DNA of 64,000 bases, taken from the NCBI GenBank assembly GCA_964454305.1, contig CAYVXX010000002.1, positions 1 through 64,000 of the forward strand, given 5' to 3'. Positions within the stretch are counted from its first letter, which is position 1. Each line of letters starts with the position of its first letter. The DNA comes from JAUSPI01 sp964454305. Its GTDB lineage: Bacteria > Desulfobacterota > Syntrophia > Syntrophales > JADFWA01. Under the pieces are notes generated by a model. That model was not told the origin of the DNA. It ran no database searches and was given only the letters and a program-made list of their open reading frames with translations. The position numbers and the translations under genes were made by a program. Shown piece after piece: positions 60,021 to 64,000 of this stretch.

Positions 60021-61535
60021 GTGAATAAGATGGGCAAAGTATATATCATCGGTGCCGGACCGGGAGATCCCGGGCTTATGACGGTCAGAGGATTACAATG
60101 TCTGCAGGAGGCCAATGTAGTTCTCTATGATTATCTTGTCAGCATTGAACTTCTCAACCATACGGCGGAAAATGCCCGGTTGATCTACGTGGGTAAAAAG
60201 GGTGGAAACCATACCATACCCCAGGATAAACTGAATGAACTCCTTGTAAAGGAGGCGAAGAGCGGGAATGTCGTTGCCAGACTTAAAGGGGGAGATCCCT
60301 TTATCTTCGGAAGGGGCGGAGAAGAAGCAGAGATGCTCTCAAAGGAAGGAATCCCTTTTGAGGTGGTTCCCGGTGTCACTTCCGCCGTGGCTGTTCCAAC
60401 CTATGCCGGGATACCTCTGACACACCGTGATTATACATCCACAGTTGCCTTTGTAACCGGTCATGAAGATCCTACAAAGGGTAAAAGCGATATAGCCTGG
60501 GAGAGAATCTCCGCCATCGGAACCGTTGTCTTCCTGATGGGTGTCAAGAACTTGAGGCATATCGTGGAAAACCTGGTCGGCAACGGGAGGGATTCAGAAA
60601 CACCGGCTGCCCTGATAAGGTGGGGAACAACGGCGGATCAGGAAACCCTGACAGGAACTCTTCGAAATATAGTAGAGATAGCGGAAGAAAAAATTTTTTC
60701 ACCACCGGCGATATTTGTCGTGGGAGAAGTGGTAAAATTGAGAGAGTCCCTGAACTGGTTTGAAAAGAAACCCCTCTTCGGTAAAGGAATCGTTATTACG
60801 AGACCCTTTGAACAGGCAGGAGAATTTGCAGATATTTTGCATAGAGCGGGGGCACGGGTTATCTGTTTCCCCACGATAAAGATTGTTCCGCCCGAGAATT
60901 TCGATGATCTGGACCGGGCGATAGGAAATATAGAAAAATACCACTGGATTGTATTTACCAGTGTAAACGGGGTTAAGTTTTTCTTCAAGCGCCTTGATGA
61001 TTTGAATAAGGACATAAGAGGCCTCAAGGGAATCAGAATATGTGCCATCGGACCCGCTACCTCTGCTGCTGTGGAAAATTACGGGATCCGCATCGATATC
61101 ATCCCCGATGATTATACGTCTGAAGCTGTTCTGGAAAAATTTAAAGAACAGAAAATCAGGGACAAGAACTTTCTTCTGCCGAGGGCGGAAATTGCCAGTG
61201 ACGTGATTCCGGAGGGCCTTTCAAAGCTCGGTGGAAACGTAGACGTCGCGGTAGCTTACCGGACAGTTAGTTCGGGAAGAGACAAGTCAGAGCTTTATGA
61301 CTTAATAGGGCAAAATAAGGTTGACGTCATTACCTTCACAAGTCCTTCCACCATGATTAACTTCCTGAATATTATGGGAGAAGACTTCCATCTTAACGAA
61401 AATATAAAGACAGCGTGCATAGGACCTGTGACGGCCGCTGCCGCGGAAAAACTCGGTTTCAAGACCGACATCATGCCGGAGACATATACCATTTCCGGCC
61501 TTGTAGATGCGCTGATAGAGGATTTTAGACAATGA
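60021..61535 (+). CDS. Uroporphyrinogen-III C-methyltransferase / uroporphyrinogen-III synthase fusion
   Basis: This 504-residue protein fuses two enzymes. Residues about 1-240 form CobA/SUMT, which methylates uroporphyrinogen III to precorrin-2 (YIIGAGPGDPGLMTVRGLQC, RLKGGDPFIFGRGGEEA, HRDYTSTVAFVTGHED). Residues about 250-504 form HemD, which closes and inverts ring D (IVITRPFEQAGEFADILHRA, ITFTSPSTMINFL). The fusion channels carbon towards siroheme and the AhbC/AhbD route. A GTG start has AAGGAG ten bases upstream. ahbC overlaps its stop by four bases. Confidence 0.93.
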   Translation: MNKMGKVYIIGAGPGDPGLMTVRGLQCLQEANVVLYDYLVSIELLNHTAENARLIYVGKKGGNHTIPQDKLNELLVKEAKSGNVVARLKGGDPFIFGRGGEEAEMLSKEGIPFEVVPGVTSAVAVPTYAGIPLTHRDYTSTVAFVTGHEDPTKGKSDIAWERISAIGTVVFLMGVKNLRHIVENLVGNGRDSETPAALIRWGTTADQETLTGTLRNIVEIAEEKIFSPPAIFVVGEVVKLRESLNWFEKKPLFGKGIVITRPFEQAGEFADILHRAGARVICFPTIKIVPPENFDDLDRAIGNIEKYHWIVFTSVNGVKFFFKRLDDLNKDIRGLKGIRICAIGPATSAAVENYGIRIDIIPDDYTSEAVLEKFKEQKIRDKNFLLPRAEIASDVIPEGLSKLGGNVDVAVAYRTVSSGRDKSELYDLIGQNKVDVITFTSPSTMINFLNIMGEDFHLNENIKTACIGPVTAAAAEKLGFKTDIMPETYTISGLVDALIEDFRQ

Positions 61536-62707
61536 TTGGAATTTCAAAGCTATATTGCGGGGCTGTGGAGCCATCAGATGTCCTTCGTTACGGGAGGGAC
61601 TCCGGGGAACTTCCTTCGCATCTCCTCCAGTTTTCCAGAGATAAAAAGCCTGTGGTCGTCTGGAATGTAACCAGAAGATGCAACCTTAAATGTATTCACT
61701 GCTACTCGAGTTCACAAAATATACAATACAGTGATGAACTCAACATTGACGAGGGCAAAAAATTGATATCGGACCTCGCCTCTTTCGGTTCCCCGGTTGT
61801 TCTCTTTTCCGGCGGTGAACCGTTGATGAGAAAGGACCTTTCCGAGCTTATCCGGTTCGCTGTGGATAAGGGTATGCGGGCAGTGATTTCAACAAACGGC
61901 ACACTGATGACAAAAAACCTGGCAAAGATCTTTGGGGAAATCGGCCTTTCTTATGTTGGCGTGAGCCTCGATGGAATGAAGGAAAAACATGACAGGTTCA
62001 GGGGGGTTAGTGGAGCTTTTGATGCCGCCCTGAAAGGAATCAGGCTCTGCCAGGATGAGGGTATAAAGGTGGGAGTTCGCTTTACCATAAGCAGGCAAAA
62101 TTCCTCCGAAATCCCTTCCATTTTTGACTTCATTGAGGAAAGAGAAATCCCCCGGGCATGTTTTTATCACCTCGTCTATGCGGGACGCGGCTCCGCGTTG
62201 ATTGATGAAGATCTGTCCCACGATGAAACGAGAAAAGTGGTAGATATTATCATGGACAGGACAAGAGATCTTTTTGATCGTGGAATGGAAAAAGAGATAC
62301 TCACCGTGGACAACCATGCCGATGGCCCGTATGTATATTTACGTTTACTGAAGGAAGACCCGAAAAGAGCCGCCGAAGTATTTGAGCTTCTCAAGATGAA
62401 TGAGGGAAACAGTTCCGGAAACGGCATCGGGTGTGTGAGCTGGGATGGTGAGGTCCACGCAGACCAGTTCTGGAGAAATCTGTCCTTCGGTAATGTCAGG
62501 AAACGTCCCTTCAGTGAGATATGGCTGGATACATCAAATGAATTGATGGTAAAATTGAAAGACAAAAGACCTCACGTGAAGGGGAGATGCGCAACCTGCC
62601 GCTGGCTCGATATCTGCGGGGGCAATTTTCGCGCGAGGGCTGAGGCGGTATCAGGTGACATCTGGTCATCTGACCCGGCCTGTTATCTGACGGATGAAGA
62701 AATTTAA
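61532..62707 (+). CDS. ahbC: 12,18-didecarboxysiroheme deacetylase (radical SAM)
   Basis: The 391-residue radical-SAM enzyme carries the cluster motif CNLKCIHC (C50, C54, C57) in VVVWNVTRRCNLKCIHCYSS, followed by LFSGGEPLMRKDL. A C-terminal auxiliary-cluster (SPASM-type) domain has cysteines in GRCATCRWLDICGGN and later CYL. The sequence and position between cobA-hemD and hemB match AhbC, which removes acetate side chains from didecarboxysiroheme to give Fe-coproporphyrin. Its start overlaps the previous stop (ATGA). Confidence 0.87.
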   Translation: MIGISKLYCGAVEPSDVLRYGRDSGELPSHLLQFSRDKKPVVVWNVTRRCNLKCIHCYSSSQNIQYSDELNIDEGKKLISDLASFGSPVVLFSGGEPLMRKDLSELIRFAVDKGMRAVISTNGTLMTKNLAKIFGEIGLSYVGVSLDGMKEKHDRFRGVSGAFDAALKGIRLCQDEGIKVGVRFTISRQNSSEIPSIFDFIEEREIPRACFYHLVYAGRGSALIDEDLSHDETRKVVDIIMDRTRDLFDRGMEKEILTVDNHADGPYVYLRLLKEDPKRAAEVFELLKMNEGNSSGNGIGCVSWDGEVHADQFWRNLSFGNVRKRPFSEIWLDTSNELMVKLKDKRPHVKGRCATCRWLDICGGNFRARAEAVSGDIWSSDPACYLTDEEI

Positions 62708-62743
62708 GTTTGATGTTTAAACTTTAAACTCAGGAGTGAGATC

Positions 62744-63715
62744 ATGTATTATCCAGCTTACAGGCCAAGGAGATTGAGGAAAAACGCGAGTTTCAGGAGA
62801 ATGATACGGGAGACAAAATTGTCTGTTGATGACCTTGTTTATCCCCTCTTTGTAACCTCTGGCCGTAATGTCAAGAAACCGATCAACTCCATGCCGGGCA
62901 ATTTTCAGATGTCTGTTGATCATCTGGTGAAAGAAGTGCAAAAAACGAAGGATCTCGGTATTCCCGCGGTACTCCTTTTCGGCATTCCCGACAAGAAAGA
63001 TGAAGTCGGTTCAGGCGCATTTGCCGACGATGGGATTATCCAGCGCGCGACAAGGGAAATCAAGGAGAAGGTGCCTGATATCATGGTAATTTGTGACGTA
63101 TGTCTCTGTGAATATACCAGCCATGGTCATTGCGGCACTATTAAAGACAACGATGTGGACAATGATGCCACCCTGGAAATTCTCGCAGAAACAGCCCTGT
63201 CTCAGGCGAAGGCCGGAGCGGATATGGTAGCCCCTTCCGGTATGATGGACGGCGGTGTCGGGATAATCAGGGAGGCCCTCGATGAGGAAGGATATGATGC
63301 CCTTCCCATTATGGCCTATTCGGCAAAGTATGCCTCCTGCTTTTACGGACCCTTTCGCGAAGCCGCCGAAGGTGCCCCGCAATTTGGGGACAGGAAATCA
63401 TACCAGATGGATCCGGCCAATTCCGATGAGGCTATCCGGGAGATAACCCTCGATGTTGAAGAGGGTGCGGATATTATTATGGTAAAACCTGCACTTCCTT
63501 ATCTCGATATTATCTACAGGGCTAAAGAGGAATTCGATTTACCCATAGCGGCCTACAATGTCAGCGGGGAGTTTGCCATGATCAAGGCTGCTGCCAATCT
63601 TGGCTGGCTGGATGAGGAAAAGGCGATGATGGAAGCCCTTACATCAATAAAGAGGGCAGGGGCGGATATTATAATAACCTATTTTGCCCGGGACGCGGCC
63701 AATCTAATAGTTTAA
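62744..63715 (+). CDS. hemB: Porphobilinogen synthase (zinc type)
   Basis: The 323-residue enzyme condenses two 5-aminolevulinates. The zinc site is present as C120, C122 and C130 in CDVCLCEYTSHGHC, so this is the Zn-dependent form. The Schiff-base lysines are in MAYSAKYASCFYGPFREA and MVKPALPYLDI. AGGAG lies seven bases upstream. It sits between ahbC and ahbD. Confidence 0.95.
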   Translation: MYYPAYRPRRLRKNASFRRMIRETKLSVDDLVYPLFVTSGRNVKKPINSMPGNFQMSVDHLVKEVQKTKDLGIPAVLLFGIPDKKDEVGSGAFADDGIIQRATREIKEKVPDIMVICDVCLCEYTSHGHCGTIKDNDVDNDATLEILAETALSQAKAGADMVAPSGMMDGGVGIIREALDEEGYDALPIMAYSAKYASCFYGPFREAAEGAPQFGDRKSYQMDPANSDEAIREITLDVEEGADIIMVKPALPYLDIIYRAKEEFDLPIAAYNVSGEFAMIKAAANLGWLDEEKAMMEALTSIKRAGADIIITYFARDAANLIV

Positions 63716-63760
63716 AGTTTAAAGTTTCAAGTTTCGAGTTTAAAGTTTGAAGATAGAGGG
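63716..63760. repeat. AAAGTTT-rich tandem spacer repeat
   Basis: Directly after the hemB stop there are five degenerate copies of an 7-9 base unit (AAAGTTT, CAAGTTT, CGAGTTT). A similar stretch with GTTTAAACTTTAAACTC lies at 62710-62730 upstream of hemB. Confidence 0.5.
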
Positions 63761-63795
63761 GCGGGTTTTATCCCTGCCTGATAGGGTTATCAGTA

Positions 63796-64000
63796 ATGGT
63801 TTCAAATAAACAAGCTTTAATCTTACCCCATACACTTCGCATGATTGCCTGGGAGGTAACGAGGAGCTGTAACCTCTCCTGTATACACTGCCGGGCTTCA
63901 TCAGAATACGGCCCCTATGAAGGGGAACTCACCACCGATCAATGTTTTAAACTCGTTGACGACATAGCATCCTTTAGCAAACCGGTGATTATCCTGACCG
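63796..64000 (+). CDS. ahbD: Heme b synthase AhbD (radical SAM), N-terminal part
   Basis: Only the first 68 codons are in the window; the gene continues past the end. The radical-SAM motif is C25, C29, C32 in WEVTRSCNLSCIHCRASS. The TRSCNLSC wording and the position after hemB match AhbD, which oxidatively decarboxylates Fe-coproporphyrin III to heme b. AhbC has the related RRCNLKC form. The start is the ATG at 63796; upstream ribosome-binding sequence is weak (AGGG). Confidence 0.85.
   Translation, partial: MVSNKQALILPHTLRMIAWEVTRSCNLSCIHCRASSEYGPYEGELTTDQCFKLVDDIASFSKPVIILT

Overview
The window is a 64-kb scaffold piece from a Gram-negative, strictly anaerobic bacterium, most likely a Desulfobacterota (former Deltaproteobacteria) lineage near Syntrophia. 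This is inferred from gene content, not from a marker gene. Supporting features are a class III anaerobic ribonucleotide reductase (nrdDG), the siroheme-based alternative heme route (radical-SAM ahbC and ahbD beside hemA/hemC/cobA-hemD/hemB), a Na+-pump decarboxylase module, a TAXI-type TRAP transporter, a complete Tol-Pal envelope system, and many short dispersed inverted repeats between genes. A run of exactly 100 N (9003-9102) marks a scaffold join, so two genes there are truncated and should not be read as one protein.

Layout. 1-2.9 kb: nrdD-nrdG on the minus strand, with a promoter overlapped by two NrdR-like boxes. 3.2-6.6 kb: a methyltransferase/ATP-grasp pair, ubiE-type methyltransferase and ridA. 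6.8-8.6 kb: a small exported repeat protein and a MurL-like PP-loop protein. 8.6-11.3 kb: a VIT1/CCC1 fragment, the scaffold gap, a methyltransferase fragment, an NSS-family transporter with its tiny MetS subunit, and a leftover C-terminus of a second NSS gene. 11.4-14.5 kb: three CsgG/LpoB/TPR-type envelope proteins. 14.7-19.3 kb: purQ, purL and a siroheme-synthase dehydrogenase. 19.4-21.7 kb: prmA, rsmE, an RDD protein and tRNA-Phe. 21.9-26.7 kb: ctpA, a divergent polysaccharide deacetylase, a long TPR lipoprotein and a LolB-like lipoprotein. 26.7-31.9 kb: tolQ-tolR-tolA-tolB-pal-cpoB. 32-37 kb: an oligopeptide-binding lipoprotein, an adenylate cyclase, PilZ, YIP1 and baeRF-type proteins. 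37.2-44.7 kb: a complete trp operon (trpL-E-G-D-C-F-B-A). 44.8-51.1 kb: rhomboid protease, TAXI TRAP transporter, mobB and a DUF364 protein. 51.5-53.2 kb: Na+-pump decarboxylase gamma, beta and biotin-carrier subunits. 53.7-56.7 kb: a histidine kinase and an NtrC-type regulator. 56.7-64 kb: ccsB-like, hemA, hemC, cobA-hemD, ahbC, hemB and the start of ahbD.

How parts work together. The heme cluster takes glutamyl-tRNA to uroporphyrinogen III and precorrin-2. The separate CysG-type dehydrogenase (18.6 kb) can make siroheme, and AhbC/AhbD convert didecarboxysiroheme to heme b; siroheme decarboxylase ahbAB is not in view. The trp operon is preceded by a well-formed transcription attenuator: a 25-codon leader peptide with three consecutive Trp codons and mutually exclusive hairpins. 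Its promoter is divergent from that of a rhomboid gene. The nrd operon carries two operator boxes 31 bp apart. The baeRF-YIP1-PilZ genes lie behind a perfect-consensus sigma-70 promoter.

Points most worth checking are the trp attenuator, the NrdR boxes, an apparent ATT start codon for hemC, a 45-residue OadG gene in a decarboxylase module that lacks an alpha subunit, an NSS transporter remnant, an intrinsic terminator inside the TRAP operon, and at least three families of MITE-like inverted repeats, two of which sit inside the trp operon.
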